Notes under the pieces: generated by a model
Databases searched by the model: none
The model's input: the letters and a program-made list of their open reading frames with translations, nothing else
Told to the model about the DNA's origin: nothing
NCBI RefSeq assembly: GCF_002009425.1
Contig: NZ_CP019936.1
Coordinates: 1,909,297 to 1,973,296, forward strand
DNA: 64,000 nucleotides
DNA from: Thiosocius teredinicola
GTDB taxonomy: Bacteria; Pseudomonadota; Gammaproteobacteria; Chromatiales; Chromatiaceae
Reading direction: 5' to 3'
Translations under genes and position numbers: made by a program
Shown: positions 27,450 to 36,581 of the stretch, piece by piece
How the letters are laid out: every line of letters begins with the position of its first letter
Numbering within the stretch: the first letter of the stretch is position 1

Positions 27450-29486
27450 TCAGGCGACGATACTCAGATCCGACAGGTGATCCTGCGCTGCGACGATCTG
27501 CGCCTGGATGTTGCTGAGTGGCTCGGGGCGGTGAATGGCGAAGCCCTGCGCATGATCGATGTCCATCGATTGCAGGATCTTCTTCACCCGATGGTTCTCG
27601 ACGAACTCGGCAATCGTACGTTTGCCGAGTTTCTTACTGATCCTGCTGATGGATTCGACCAGCGCACGGTTGATCGGATCGCGGTCGAGGTTGTGAACCA
27701 GGGCGCCGTCGATCTTCAGGTAGTCGATGTCAACGTTGCGTAGCTGGTTGAACGCGGCCAGACCGCTGCCGAAGTCATCGAGTGCGAACCGGCAACCCAG
27801 ATCGCCCAATGCATCGATGATGGCCGCAACGCTGCTGAGACTGCGCACAGCCGTCGATTCGCTGATCTCGAAGCACAAGGATGCCGGTGGTACGTCGGTC
27901 TCTTTGATGCATTGACGCACGAATCGATGAAAGTGGGCGTCGAGGGCAGATGCACCACTGATGTTGATGCTTACCCGCAGTTGTTCGGCCGTATCGCCAA
28001 GATCGGCGAGCCAGTCCAGCGTATGGCGAACCACCCAGCGATCGATCTCCGGCACCATGTCGTGCCTTTCGGCTGCGGGCATGAACTGCCCCGGCGTGAT
28101 CAAGCCCAATCCTTGTTCGTCTTTCATGCGCACCAGGATTTCGAGCGACAGGTAGCCGTCGTCTTTGCTCGGATTGAGCGCCTTGATTATCTGCCCGTAC
28201 AACACGAAGCGATCGTGTTGCACTGCGTCGCTGATGCGCGAAACCCAGCGTATCTCGCTTGAGCGTTTGGTGAGCGCCTCGAGATCGCCGGTGGCACGAT
28301 GCACGCGGTTGCGACCTTCCTCTTTTGCCGTATAGCAACAGGCGTCGGCGGTGTTCATCAACTGAGTCAGCGTGATCGGCAGGGTACCGAAAGGCACCAG
28401 GCCAATGCTCGCCCCGATTTTGAACACCTGGTTGTCCCAACCAAAGGTGTACTCTTCGATAGAGCGCCGCATCTTTTCCGCAACCTGCTCGGCGTCGCGC
28501 GTATCCGTGAAACGCAGCAGAACCGCAAATTCGTCACCACCGATGCGCGCCAGCACGTCGGCGTGGCGCAGTAGTTTGGCCAACCGGTCGGCCACCTCGC
28601 GTAACAGCGCATCGCCGGCGGCGTGGCCACAGGTGTCATTGACCAGCTTGAAGCGATCGAGGTCCAGCATCAGCAACGCGTGGTGTTCGAGTTCGACCTC
28701 GCTCTGCTCGAGCACCGTGCGTAGCGTGGCTTCGAAAGCCTGCCGATTCAACAGACCGGTGAGCGGATCGTGCGACGCCTGGTACGACAGCTTACTCTGG
28801 CGCGAGCCGGCGTTGATCACGACGAACGCCGCGGTCGCAATCGCCATGATTACCGCAATGATGCCTAGCAGCGTGCTCATCAACAGTGCATCTTCGAAGT
28901 CGTTGTTGGCCGTTCGAATGTGCTGTTGAGTGCCTTGATGAATGGTGCGCACCAACTCGTCGACGTGCTGCAGCAGCGCCAAGTGCCCATCGATTGCCGC
29001 CTGGACGGCGATCCGGCGCTCCCTTGGCGTTGCCTGGTCGTTAAACAGGGCGGACAGTGCGCGGGAATTGGCAGGCCCGACGCTGCGTGCATCGGCGTCG
29101 AGACCGTCCATGATGCCTTGCTCTGCGTCGGTCCGGACATGCGACAGCAGCGATGCACGGGCGCGGCTATATTTACTGGCGTAGCCGAAGTAGCGCATCT
29201 TTTCTTCGTCGCGTGCGAAGACGTCGTACTGGCGGACCATCGTCCGCAGGCTGTCGACGCGTTCGCGGATGGCTTCGCGCATGGTGTAGGCGAGCACGGT
29301 CTTCATGCCTGTTTCTCGCACGAGCTGCGAGAGCGACGCGTGATGTTGGTTTTTGGTGTGGAAACCGGCGACCACGGAGACGAGAAACAGGGCAATGACC
29401 AGGCCGAAGCCGAGAGCGGTCATAGTGCGCACGTCGTAGCGACGAACGAGCGGATTGCTGTCGGCAGTGGGAGGTGTCTGTTGCAC
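27450..29486 (-). CDS. membrane GGDEF-EAL protein (cyclic di-GMP synthesis and/or hydrolysis)
   Basis: A 678-residue inner-membrane protein. Two membrane spans (about 22-43 and 202-224) flank a helical periplasmic sensor region. The GGDEF domain has an intact IGGDEFAVLL and an RxxD inhibitory site (RHAD five residues upstream), so cyclase activity is likely. The EAL domain shows LEILVRM in place of EALLRW-type EAL, but keeps the metal and catalytic segments (EISES, FALDDFGSG, YLKIDG, KRTIAEFVE), so phosphodiesterase activity is also plausible. It is monocistronic and convergent with pntB. Confidence 0.94.
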   Translation of the reverse strand: MQQTPPTADSNPLVRRYDVRTMTALGFGLVIALFLVSVVAGFHTKNQHHASLSQLVRETGMKTVLAYTMREAIRERVDSLRTMVRQYDVFARDEEKMRYFGYASKYSRARASLLSHVRTDAEQGIMDGLDADARSVGPANSRALSALFNDQATPRERRIAVQAAIDGHLALLQHVDELVRTIHQGTQQHIRTANNDFEDALLMSTLLGIIAVIMAIATAAFVVINAGSRQSKLSYQASHDPLTGLLNRQAFEATLRTVLEQSEVELEHHALLMLDLDRFKLVNDTCGHAAGDALLREVADRLAKLLRHADVLARIGGDEFAVLLRFTDTRDAEQVAEKMRRSIEEYTFGWDNQVFKIGASIGLVPFGTLPITLTQLMNTADACCYTAKEEGRNRVHRATGDLEALTKRSSEIRWVSRISDAVQHDRFVLYGQIIKALNPSKDDGYLSLEILVRMKDEQGLGLITPGQFMPAAERHDMVPEIDRWVVRHTLDWLADLGDTAEQLRVSINISGASALDAHFHRFVRQCIKETDVPPASLCFEISESTAVRSLSSVAAIIDALGDLGCRFALDDFGSGLAAFNQLRNVDIDYLKIDGALVHNLDRDPINRALVESISRISKKLGKRTIAEFVENHRVKKILQSMDIDHAQGFAIHRPEPLSNIQAQIVAAQDHLSDLSIVA

Positions 29487-29608
29487 GTCGTCCCAATAGT
29501 GATCGTTGCGGGGCCCAAGGTACCGGGCTGAAACAGCGATTCTCCGTTCGCCTAAACCCGTTATTGGCTCACGATTCGAATTCTTTAATCCTTTTCAAAC
29601 AATAGCCT

Positions 29609-29971
29609 ATGCCCAAAAAACAAGAAAAACTCTCGGCCTTGGCCAGCTGCGTCAGCGGGATCTGCCTGATCGCAGCGAGCACTGCTGCCTGTCTGGCCGA
29701 TAGCGGAGAACAGCATTGGAGGGCCGGCGAGCACGCCGCAGCGTTGGAATCCTGGCAGCAGGCAGCGCGCAGTGGCGATATGCAGGCGGCGTTGCGGCTT
29801 GCCGCGGTTTACCGGCGTGGTCCGATCGAGCTGCGCGACGCCGAGCAGGCGGGGATCTGGTTCAAGCGGGCCGGGTTGCAGGGCGATCCATCCGCGCTAT
29901 ACGAGTTGGGCCTGATGTATGAACTGGGTGTCGGCGTGCCGCAAGACCCCGCCGAAGCCGCGCGTTGGTAG
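29609..29971 (+). pseudogene. Sel1-repeat secreted protein, probably truncated by an in-frame amber codon
   Basis: The 120-codon frame has a signal-like N-terminus (LASCVSGICLIAASTAACLA) and Sel1/TPR-like repeats (HWRAGEHAAALESWQQAARS, then AGIWFKRAGLQGDPSALYEL and GLMYELGVGVPQDPAEAARW). It stops with TAG at 29969-29971, exactly where the Sel1 consensus ARWYxxAAxQG expects Tyr. In-frame codons continue GMATAQGVCPSAMPDD for 24 residues to TGA at 30044-30046. A single Tyr codon (TAT or TAC) changed to TAG, or a sequence error, would explain this. The remaining 120 residues could still be functional. Confidence 0.7.
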
Positions 29972-30140
29972 GGCATGGCGACCGCGCAGGGTGTTTGTCC
30001 CAGCGCGATGCCGGACGACTTCGGTTTGCTGTTGTCCTCGCCCTGACGGAGCGAGACGGACAAAGGCGCTTGGGTGATTGATTCGGCGCGGATGGGTCTG
30101 CGCCTGCTAAAATGGCGAATTTTTCGCGATCTCCTGCCGC

Positions 30141-33100
30141 GTGTCCGAGCTGCAACACAACATCGATACCTGCCTACTGCGCGACCGCCCACGTTTGCGT
30201 CGCCTGGCAATACAGTTGCGCGCGTCATCCGGCGAGGATGCGGCGTGGCTCGAGTTCGACCAGCAGCTTGCCGCTTCGGCAGCAGTCGCGCGGCAGCGCG
30301 CCGAGCAGCGTCCGGCAATTACCTTTCCCGCCGAACTGCCGATCTGCGAGCGCCTCGATGAAATCCGTTCGCTGATCGCCGCACACCAGGTCATTGTGCT
30401 GTGTGGTGAGACCGGTTCGGGCAAGTCGACCCAGTTGCCGAAGGTCTGCCTCGACCTGGGCCGCGGCGTCTTCGGTCGCATCGGGCATACCCAACCGCGC
30501 CGGATCGCGGCCCGCAGCCTGGCGACGCGGATAGCCGCCGAAGCCGGCCAGGAGGTCGGCGATGCCATCGGGTACAAGGTACGCTTCCGCGACCATGTCG
30601 GCGACAACACCCAGGTCAAACTGCTGACCGACGGTATGTTGCTGGCCGAGATCCGCCACGACCGCGACCTGCTCGAATACGACACGCTGATCATCGACGA
30701 GGCGCACGAGCGCAGCCTCAACATCGATTTCCTGCTCGGTTATCTGCACAAGCTGTTGCCGCGCCGGCCGGACCTGAAGCTGATCATCACCTCGGCGACG
30801 ATCGATCCGGGACGCTTTTCGCGGCACTTCAACGATGCACCGGTGATCGAGGTATCGGGCCGGACGTTTCCGGTGGACGTGCGTTACCGCGAACCCGAAG
30901 AGGCAGGCGCCGGTGAGCGCGACGAGGCCATGCAGCAGTCGATCGTCGATGCGATCGATGAACTGAGCCTGGAGGGCACGGGCGACATCCTGGTGTTCCT
31001 GTCGGGCGAGCGCGAGATCCGCGAAACTGCGGAGACCTTGCACAAGCACAAGATGCTGCACAGCGAGGTGATCCCGCTGTATGCGCGGTTGAGTCCATCC
31101 GAGCAGGCGCGGGTGTTCGCGCCGAGCGGCCGGCGGCATATCGTGTTGTCGACCAACGTGGCCGAGACCTCGCTGACCGTGCCGGGCATCCGCTATGTGA
31201 TCGATGCCGGCTTTGCACGCATCAGCCGTTACAGCGCACGCAGCAAGATTCAGCGCCTGCCGGTCGAACGCATCTCCAAGGCGAGCGCCGAACAACGCAA
31301 GGGGCGTTGCGGGCGCGTCGCCGAGGGTATCTGCATCCGCCTGTACAGCGAAGACGACTATGCCGCGCGCGCCGATTACACCGAGCCGGAGATTCAGCGC
31401 ACCAACCTGGCGGCGGTCATCCTGCAGATGGCGACACTGGGTTTCGGCGACGTGGCGTCGTTCCCGTTCGTCGACCCGCCGGACGCGCGGCTGGTCAAAG
31501 ACGGTTACAAGCTGCTCGAAGAACTGGCCGCGGTCGATCAGCGCCACAAGGTGACCAAGCTCGGCAACCGGCTGGCGCGCCTGCCGGTCGATCCACGCAT
31601 CGGCCGCATGCTGCTGGCCGCGGCGCAGCAGGGCTGTCTGCGCGAGGTGGTGATCATCGCCGCGGCCTTGTCGGTGCAGGATCCGCGTGAACGTCCTGCC
31701 GAAAAACGCCAGGATGCGGACGAGGCGCATGCCCAGTTCGCCGACGAACGCTCCGACTTCATGGCATTTCTGAAGCTGTGGCAGTTCCTCGAGGAAAACC
31801 GCAAGCACCTGACACGCCGCAAGTTCGAACGTCTGTGCAAGCTGCATTTCCTGTCGCCGACGCGCGTGCGCGAATGGCACGACGTGCAGGTGCAGTTGCG
31901 CGTGCAGCTGCACGAGCTGGGTTATCGCGACAACGAGCAGGATGCCGACTATGCGACCTTGCATCGCGCGTTGCTGACCGGGCTGCTCAGTCATGTCGGC
32001 CTGCGCACCCAGGGCAACAATCGCGATTACCTCGGCGCACGCAATCGCCACTTCTTTATCTTTCCGGGGTCGGGCCTGTTCGCCAAACAGCCGAAGTGGG
32101 TCATGGCGGCGGAGATGGTCGAGACCACGCGTCTGTACGCGCGCAGCGTGGCGGCTATCGAGCCGGATTGGATCGAGCCGCTGGCCAAGCACCTGATCAA
32201 ACACAGCTACTCATCGCCGCGCTGGCAGGCACGGCGCGGCCAAGTGGCGGCCGATGAGAAGGTGACGTTGTACGGCATGCCCATCGTGCCCAGGCGCGTG
32301 GTCAACTACGGCCCGATCGATCCGGTTGTGTCGCGCGAGATCTTCATCCGCTTCGGCCTGACCGAGGGCGATATGAATACGCGCGCGCCGTTCTGGCGGC
32401 ACAACCGCGAGCTGATCGCCGGGCTGCGCGATATCGAGGCCAAATCGCGGCGTCGCGATCTGCTGGTCGACGAAGAGGTGATCTACGGTTTCTATACCAA
32501 TCGGGTGCCCGAGGGTATCTATAGCATTGCGCAACTCGAAAGCTGGCTGCGCGAGCTGCCGCGCGATCGGGCCAAGGTGCTGCACATGCGCATGGAAGAC
32601 CTGCAGCGCGCGGATATGGATGCCGACTGGGTCGCGCAATACCCGGACAGTCTCGATCTGAACGGTTCGCGCCTGCCGCTGCGTTACCACTTCGCGCCGG
32701 GCGAGAGCAACGACGGGGTGACCTTGACGGTGCCGGCCGCGGTGCTTGGTCAGTTGACGCCGGGTGTGGTCGACAGGGTGGTGCCCGGCCTGCTGCTGGA
32801 AAAGATCACCCTGTTGCTCAAGAGTCTGCCCAAGGCGATCCGCCGCCAACTGGTGCCGATCCCCGAGTATGCCGAGCGCTGCCTGCAGGCGTTGCCGATG
32901 TCCGACGCGCCGCTGGTACAGACGCTCGGCAGCACGCTGAAACAGCTCGCCGGTATCCACGTGCCCGAGGATTCCTGGCAGCCGGATCAGCTGCCGGCGC
33001 ACCTGAACCTGCAACTGCGCGTGCTCGACGACGACGGTCGCTCGACGCTGGCGATGTCGCGCAATCTGCACGATCTGCAAAAACGCTATGCGGGCGCAGC

Positions 33101-34037
33101 GCGCAAGCTATCGCCGGAGAAGTGCGCGGGCTTGGGCAAGGCCGACGAGGCGATGACCGAATGGACCTGCGGCGCGTTGCCGCAAGAGGTCGTCCAGCAA
33201 TCAGGCAAGATGCAGGTCAAGGGCTTCCCGGCGCTGGTGGACGGTGGCGATCACGTGCGCGTCAAGGCGGTCGACAGCCTGCCGGGGGCGCAGCGGCAGC
33301 ATCACTTCGGTGTGCGCCGCCTGTTGATGCTACGTGAGAACAAGGCCGTCAGGGCTTTGAAGAAGAACATCCGCGGTGTGAAGGATATGCGGCTGCAGTA
33401 CGCCAAGGCCGCCCAGGCACCAAACCGCGAGGCGGCGGATGACGCCGACCTGGTCGATCAGTTGGTCGAGGTGGCATTCGATCGGGCATTTCTACCCAAC
33501 GGTGCCTGGGACATTCGTGACGTGAAGGCATTCGAACATTGCCGCGAGCAGGGTAGGCCAAAGCTGGGGCCGGCGCTGCTCGAGATCTCCGGGCTGATCG
33601 GCGACATTCTCGCCGAGGCGCATGCGGTGCGTTCGCAGCTGGCCAAGACCACCCAGGCCAACTGGCAGGCATCGGTCGCCGACATGCAGGCGCAACTCGA
33701 CCGGCTGGTGTACCGCGGTTTCGTTCATGCGACCCCGGCCGAGCGGTTGCTGCATCTTCCCCGTTACCTGAAAGGCCTTCGCCTGCGGTTGGAGAAACTA
33801 CACGCCGGTGGGGCCGCCCGCGATGGCCAGCGTATGGCGGAGATGACGGAGCTGCACAATCGATGGTTGCTGCGATGGCAGCAGGCAGAGCAGGCCGAGG
33901 TGTTCGACGCGCGGCTCGACGAGATCCGCTGGATGCTCGAAGAGCTGCGGGTTTCGTTGTTTGCACAGGAATTAAAGACACCGGCTCCGGTGTCGATCAA
34001 ACGTATCAGCAAGCGTTGGGAAGCGTTGGGGCTGTAG
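30141..34037 (+). CDS. hrpA: ATP-dependent RNA helicase HrpA (DEAH/RHA type)
   Basis: A 1298-residue protein, like E. coli HrpA (1300). The start is GTG at 30141 (first residues SELQHNIDTCLLRDRP). Walker A GETGSGKST lies at 89-97, and the DEAH box at 186-189 in LIIDEAHERS. SATI, the helicase C-terminal domain (STNVAETSLTVPGI and RKGRCGRVAEG), the helicase-associated HA2 region, an OB fold and the long C-terminal DUF3418 region follow. It is thought to remodel RNA-protein complexes; in E. coli HrpA acts in mRNA processing and stalled-ribosome relief. It appears to be monocistronic. Confidence 0.96.
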   Translation: MSELQHNIDTCLLRDRPRLRRLAIQLRASSGEDAAWLEFDQQLAASAAVARQRAEQRPAITFPAELPICERLDEIRSLIAAHQVIVLCGETGSGKSTQLPKVCLDLGRGVFGRIGHTQPRRIAARSLATRIAAEAGQEVGDAIGYKVRFRDHVGDNTQVKLLTDGMLLAEIRHDRDLLEYDTLIIDEAHERSLNIDFLLGYLHKLLPRRPDLKLIITSATIDPGRFSRHFNDAPVIEVSGRTFPVDVRYREPEEAGAGERDEAMQQSIVDAIDELSLEGTGDILVFLSGEREIRETAETLHKHKMLHSEVIPLYARLSPSEQARVFAPSGRRHIVLSTNVAETSLTVPGIRYVIDAGFARISRYSARSKIQRLPVERISKASAEQRKGRCGRVAEGICIRLYSEDDYAARADYTEPEIQRTNLAAVILQMATLGFGDVASFPFVDPPDARLVKDGYKLLEELAAVDQRHKVTKLGNRLARLPVDPRIGRMLLAAAQQGCLREVVIIAAALSVQDPRERPAEKRQDADEAHAQFADERSDFMAFLKLWQFLEENRKHLTRRKFERLCKLHFLSPTRVREWHDVQVQLRVQLHELGYRDNEQDADYATLHRALLTGLLSHVGLRTQGNNRDYLGARNRHFFIFPGSGLFAKQPKWVMAAEMVETTRLYARSVAAIEPDWIEPLAKHLIKHSYSSPRWQARRGQVAADEKVTLYGMPIVPRRVVNYGPIDPVVSREIFIRFGLTEGDMNTRAPFWRHNRELIAGLRDIEAKSRRRDLLVDEEVIYGFYTNRVPEGIYSIAQLESWLRELPRDRAKVLHMRMEDLQRADMDADWVAQYPDSLDLNGSRLPLRYHFAPGESNDGVTLTVPAAVLGQLTPGVVDRVVPGLLLEKITLLLKSLPKAIRRQLVPIPEYAERCLQALPMSDAPLVQTLGSTLKQLAGIHVPEDSWQPDQLPAHLNLQLRVLDDDGRSTLAMSRNLHDLQKRYAGAARKLSPEKCAGLGKADEAMTEWTCGALPQEVVQQSGKMQVKGFPALVDGGDHVRVKAVDSLPGAQRQHHFGVRRLLMLRENKAVRALKKNIRGVKDMRLQYAKAAQAPNREAADDADLVDQLVEVAFDRAFLPNGAWDIRDVKAFEHCREQGRPKLGPALLEISGLIGDILAEAHAVRSQLAKTTQANWQASVADMQAQLDRLVYRGFVHATPAERLLHLPRYLKGLRLRLEKLHAGGAARDGQRMAEMTELHNRWLLRWQQAEQAEVFDARLDEIRWMLEELRVSLFAQELKTPAPVSIKRISKRWEALGL

Positions 34038-34075
34038 CCGAGTTCGCCGGTTGAGAGCGGTTCGGCTCGGCTGCC

Positions 34076-34225
34076 TCAGTCTTTCTTCTTGCTTTTTTTG
34101 ACCTCTTTCTCGATCAGCTGGGTGATCCAGTTCGAAAGGCTGCGACCGTCTGCTTCGGCGATTTTTTTCGCTTTGGTCTTGAGGTCAGCGTCGATGCGGA
34201 AATTGATGATTTTTTCTTTCGGCAT
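34076..34225 (-). CDS. small ribbon-helix-helix protein, 49 aa (CopG/Arc-like)
   Basis: A short gene: MPKEKIINFRIDADLKTKA, then a helical segment KIAEADGRSLSNWITQLI and a Lys-rich tail. The pattern of one beta strand (INFRI) followed by two helices, with the SLSNWI turn, is typical of ribbon-helix-helix DNA-binding proteins such as Arc, CopG and antitoxins. The upstream sequence is A+T-rich with a TGTATACA palindrome and a plausible promoter (TTAATC, 17 bases, TATATA on the minus strand). No toxin-like gene is directly downstream; a small membrane peptide is encoded divergently 71 bases away. Confidence 0.8.
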   Translation of the reverse strand: MPKEKIINFRIDADLKTKAKKIAEADGRSLSNWITQLIEKEVKKSKKKD

Positions 34226-34296
34226 TGAATTTATGTGGGATTGGGTATATATGTTGTATACACAATGTGATTAATTTTAGCAGATGAGATGACGAC
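34226..34296. promoter_or_regulatory. A+T-rich divergent promoter/operator with a TGTATACA palindrome
   Basis: This 71-base interval separates the RHH gene from a divergent 40-codon frame and is clearly more A+T-rich than its surroundings. On the minus strand TTAATC-17 bases-TATATA is a plausible promoter, and the palindrome TGTATACA (about 34255-34262) lies between those elements, where an RHH repressor could act on its own gene. The regulatory role is inferred. Confidence 0.45.
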
Positions 34297-34419
34297 ATGG
34301 ACTATCAAATTGCAAAATCGGAATTGCAGTCGCCTCCGCCCCGGGTGTCTTTGTCCGGCGTGATGGTTGAAGCGGTCGCTATGGTAGCAATCGCTGTTCT
34401 GTTGACGGTATTCCTTTGA
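34297..34419 (+). CDS. putative 40-residue single-span membrane peptide
   Basis: The frame starts MDYQIAKSELQSPPPRVSL; its C-terminal 18-20 residues are hydrophobic (AMVAIAVLLTVFL at the end), giving a probable single membrane span with a cytoplasmic N-terminus. The ribosome site is weak (GAG in GATGAGATGACGAC). It is divergent from the RHH gene. It could be a small membrane protein, a toxin-like peptide or chance; size and hydrophobicity are the only support. Confidence 0.45.
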   Translation: MDYQIAKSELQSPPPRVSLSGVMVEAVAMVAIAVLLTVFL

Positions 34420-34602
34420 CCGCCAACCCGCTCGATGTGCGTGGCAGACTGGCAATGAACAGGTCGCGGCTGGCTACGGCCGCGACTCAATACTCCCGCT
34501 TTTCTTGATTCCTGCCGTTGCGGTGGTCACCGCAACAGAGGCATACCCGCCGAATAACCGTTAAAATCCCGCCGATTTTAAACCGAGACGGGACTCTTTC
34601 GA

Positions 34603-35094
34603 ATGCAGCCATGCCATTGCGGGTCGGACCGACCTTTCGCTGAATGTTGTGCGCCTTTCATCAACGGCACCGAGATACCTCCCACCGCAGAGGCCTTGAT
34701 GCGCTCGCGCTACAGCGGGTATGTCGAGCGGGCGGTCGATTACCTGGGCGATACCTTGCATCCCGAGCATCGTGCCGATTGGGATCGCGACGCCACCCAG
34801 CGTTGGGCCGAAGGTGCCGAATGGCTGGGTTTGCAGATCGTCGATACCGACGCCGGACAAGCGGGCGATGCCGAGGGCTGGGTCGAGTTCATCGCCACCT
34901 ATAAAGAGGGCGGCAATCTCAAGCGCCATCACGAACGCAGTCGCTTCGAATCGAAGGATGGCCGTTGGTATTACGTCGATGGCGAGCTGCCGAAACCGGA
35001 AACCAAACGCAACGCAACGCCCAAGGTCGGTCGCAACGACCCATGCCCGTGCGGCAGCGGCAAGAAGTACAAGAAGTGTTGCGGGGCTGCGTGA
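34603..35094 (+). CDS. ychJ: YchJ-family protein with N- and C-terminal SEC-C zinc motifs
   Basis: A 163-residue protein (E. coli YchJ is 152). The N-terminal zinc motif is [13 protein letters not shown] (Cys4, 6, 15, 16) and the C-terminal SEC-C motif is [14 protein letters not shown]. The core contains [16 protein letters not shown] and the NTF2-like [16 protein letters not shown] motifs bind zinc and, in SecA, SecB; for YchJ a ribosome-linked role has been proposed but the function is not settled. It overlaps the next gene by a GTGA, so they are coupled. Confidence 0.93.
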   Translation: MQPCHCGSDRPFAECCAPFINGTEIPPTAEALMRSRYSGYVERAVDYLGDTLHPEHRADWDRDATQRWAEGAEWLGLQIVDTDAGQAGDAEGWVEFIATYKEGGNLKRHHERSRFESKDGRWYYVDGELPKPETKRNATPKVGRNDPCPCGSGKKYKKCCGAA

Positions 35095-35693
35095 ACGACA
35101 AGCCTTATTCGGAGTCGTGTGAACAGAATCGAGCGCCGATCTTCGCGGTGCTCGAGCCGCGTGTGCGCGATTGCGAGCATTTGCTGGAGATCGGCAGTGG
35201 CACCGGTCAACACGCGGTGTATTTCGCCGCCGATCTGCCGCATCTCACCTGGCAAACCAGCGATTGCCGCGTCAATCATGCCGGCATCCGTGCCTGGCTC
35301 GACGAAGCCGGGTTGCCGAACGTTGAACGACCGATGGCGCTCGACGTGCTCGAAGACGAGTGGCCGACGGGCCCGTTCGACGCTGTGTTCAGCGCAAACA
35401 CCGCGCATATCATGCCTACCGATGCCGTGGTTGCGATGTTTCGTGGCGTCGGTGCCTTATTGCGCGACGCTGGCTCGTTTCTGCTGTACGGACCGTTCAA
35501 TGTCGACGGCAGATTCACCTCAGAAAGCAACGCCCGTTTCGATGCCTGGCTGAAGCAGCGTGACCCGCGTATGGGTATCCGCGATATGGCCTGGCTGAAC
35601 GAGCTGGCTATGGACAGCGGCCTGCGTTTCCGGGAGGATCTGGAAATGCCGGCGAACAATCGCACGCTGGTATGGACAAAAACCGTCGGATGA
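35091..35693 (+). CDS. DUF938 family SAM-dependent methyltransferase-like protein
   Basis: The start is the GTG at 35091, overlapping the ychJ stop; it gives 200 residues beginning (M)[17 protein letters not shown]. The SAM-binding motif I is [16 protein letters not shown] (about 32-47). Other conserved points are FSANTAHIM and [17 protein letters not shown], which mark DUF938. The substrate is unknown. Coupling to ychJ may be lineage-specific. Confidence 0.9.
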   Translation: MNDKPYSESCEQNRAPIFAVLEPRVRDCEHLLEIGSGTGQHAVYFAADLPHLTWQTSDCRVNHAGIRAWLDEAGLPNVERPMALDVLEDEWPTGPFDAVFSANTAHIMPTDAVVAMFRGVGALLRDAGSFLLYGPFNVDGRFTSESNARFDAWLKQRDPRMGIRDMAWLNELAMDSGLRFREDLEMPANNRTLVWTKTVG

Positions 35694-35821
35694 CCGGCGA
35701 CAACAACGATGATCGCTAAAGTATCGGCAAGTTCGGGCCGCTAAGCCTTTTAATCTTGCCCGCGACACCTTCTGAATTCAGGGAAGGAACGCGAAGTTAC
35801 TTTGTGCCGCAGGGAGTCTGA

Positions 35822-36469
35822 ATGAAATTCGCGATTAAGACAGTGTTGGCCGCTCTGGCCTGTGGGATGGTTTTGTGTGCCACAGCCTCGGCGGAAGTCT
35901 TCCAGTATCGCGATGCCTTCGGCCGGGTACACCTCACCGACAAGCCGATGCGTGGCATGAAGCTGGTCAAGCGCTACAGCATCTCGACCGGCCGTATCAA
36001 CGAACTGCCGCGCCTCAAGAGCAACACGGGCAACTGGGCCAAGGTGCTGAAGAAGCGCCGCGATGCGGTCGCTCACCTGATCGAAAAGGCCGCCGCCGAC
36101 ACCAATCTTCGCCCTGCATTGATCCACGCGGTGATCCGCGCTGAATCCGCCTATCGACAGGACGCCGTATCGTCGAAAGGGGCAGTTGGCCTGATGCAGC
36201 TGATGCCGGGCACCGCAGAGCGCTACGGCGTTACCGATCGTTATGACCCGGCACAGAACATCCGTGGCGGCACCACCTACCTGCGTGATCTGCTGCTGAT
36301 GTTCGAAGGCGATCTCGAACTGGCGGTCGCCGCCTACAATGCCGGCGAGAATGCCGTTATGAAATACGGCAACAAGATACCGCCATACCGCGAGACCCAG
36401 AATTACGTGCGCAAGGTCATGGCGTTTTACGAGTCGCTCGACGACGGTGATCGCGTCGCACTGCGCTAG
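35822..36469 (+). CDS. periplasmic lytic transglycosylase (SLT domain) with N-terminal DUF4124-like region
   Basis: A 215-residue protein with a signal peptide (MKFAIKTVLAALACGMVLCA, cut after ATASA). Residues 25-60 (EVFQYRDAFGRVHLTDKP) resemble the DUF4124 module. The SLT fold follows with catalytic Glu108 in AVIRAESAYR, then GAVGLMQLMPGTAERYGV, NIRGGTTYLRDLLL and VAAYNAGENAV. It cleaves the MurNAc-GlcNAc bond of peptidoglycan in the periplasm, leaving 1,6-anhydro ends. It is a small soluble SLT (family 1C-like). Confidence 0.93.
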   Translation: MKFAIKTVLAALACGMVLCATASAEVFQYRDAFGRVHLTDKPMRGMKLVKRYSISTGRINELPRLKSNTGNWAKVLKKRRDAVAHLIEKAAADTNLRPALIHAVIRAESAYRQDAVSSKGAVGLMQLMPGTAERYGVTDRYDPAQNIRGGTTYLRDLLLMFEGDLELAVAAYNAGENAVMKYGNKIPPYRETQNYVRKVMAFYESLDDGDRVALR

Positions 36470-36581
36470 GCAGCAGCGACTCTCTCGGCAAAACCTCACT
36501 TTCCGGCTTTGACGCAGCCTGTCTGCGTTCGTAACCTGCTGCCCATCGATTTACCCGGTTCACGGCAGAGCAGGTTGCCGC

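Noticed and set aside
30225-32204. Minus-strand open frame of 659 codons inside hrpA
   Set aside because: Antisense of the helicase core; translation has no recognisable motif and the hrpA reading is unambiguous.
35759-35790. CTGAATTCAG palindrome upstream of the lytic transglycosylase
   Set aside because: A 10-bp palindrome can occur by chance in this length, and nothing else around it suggests an operator.
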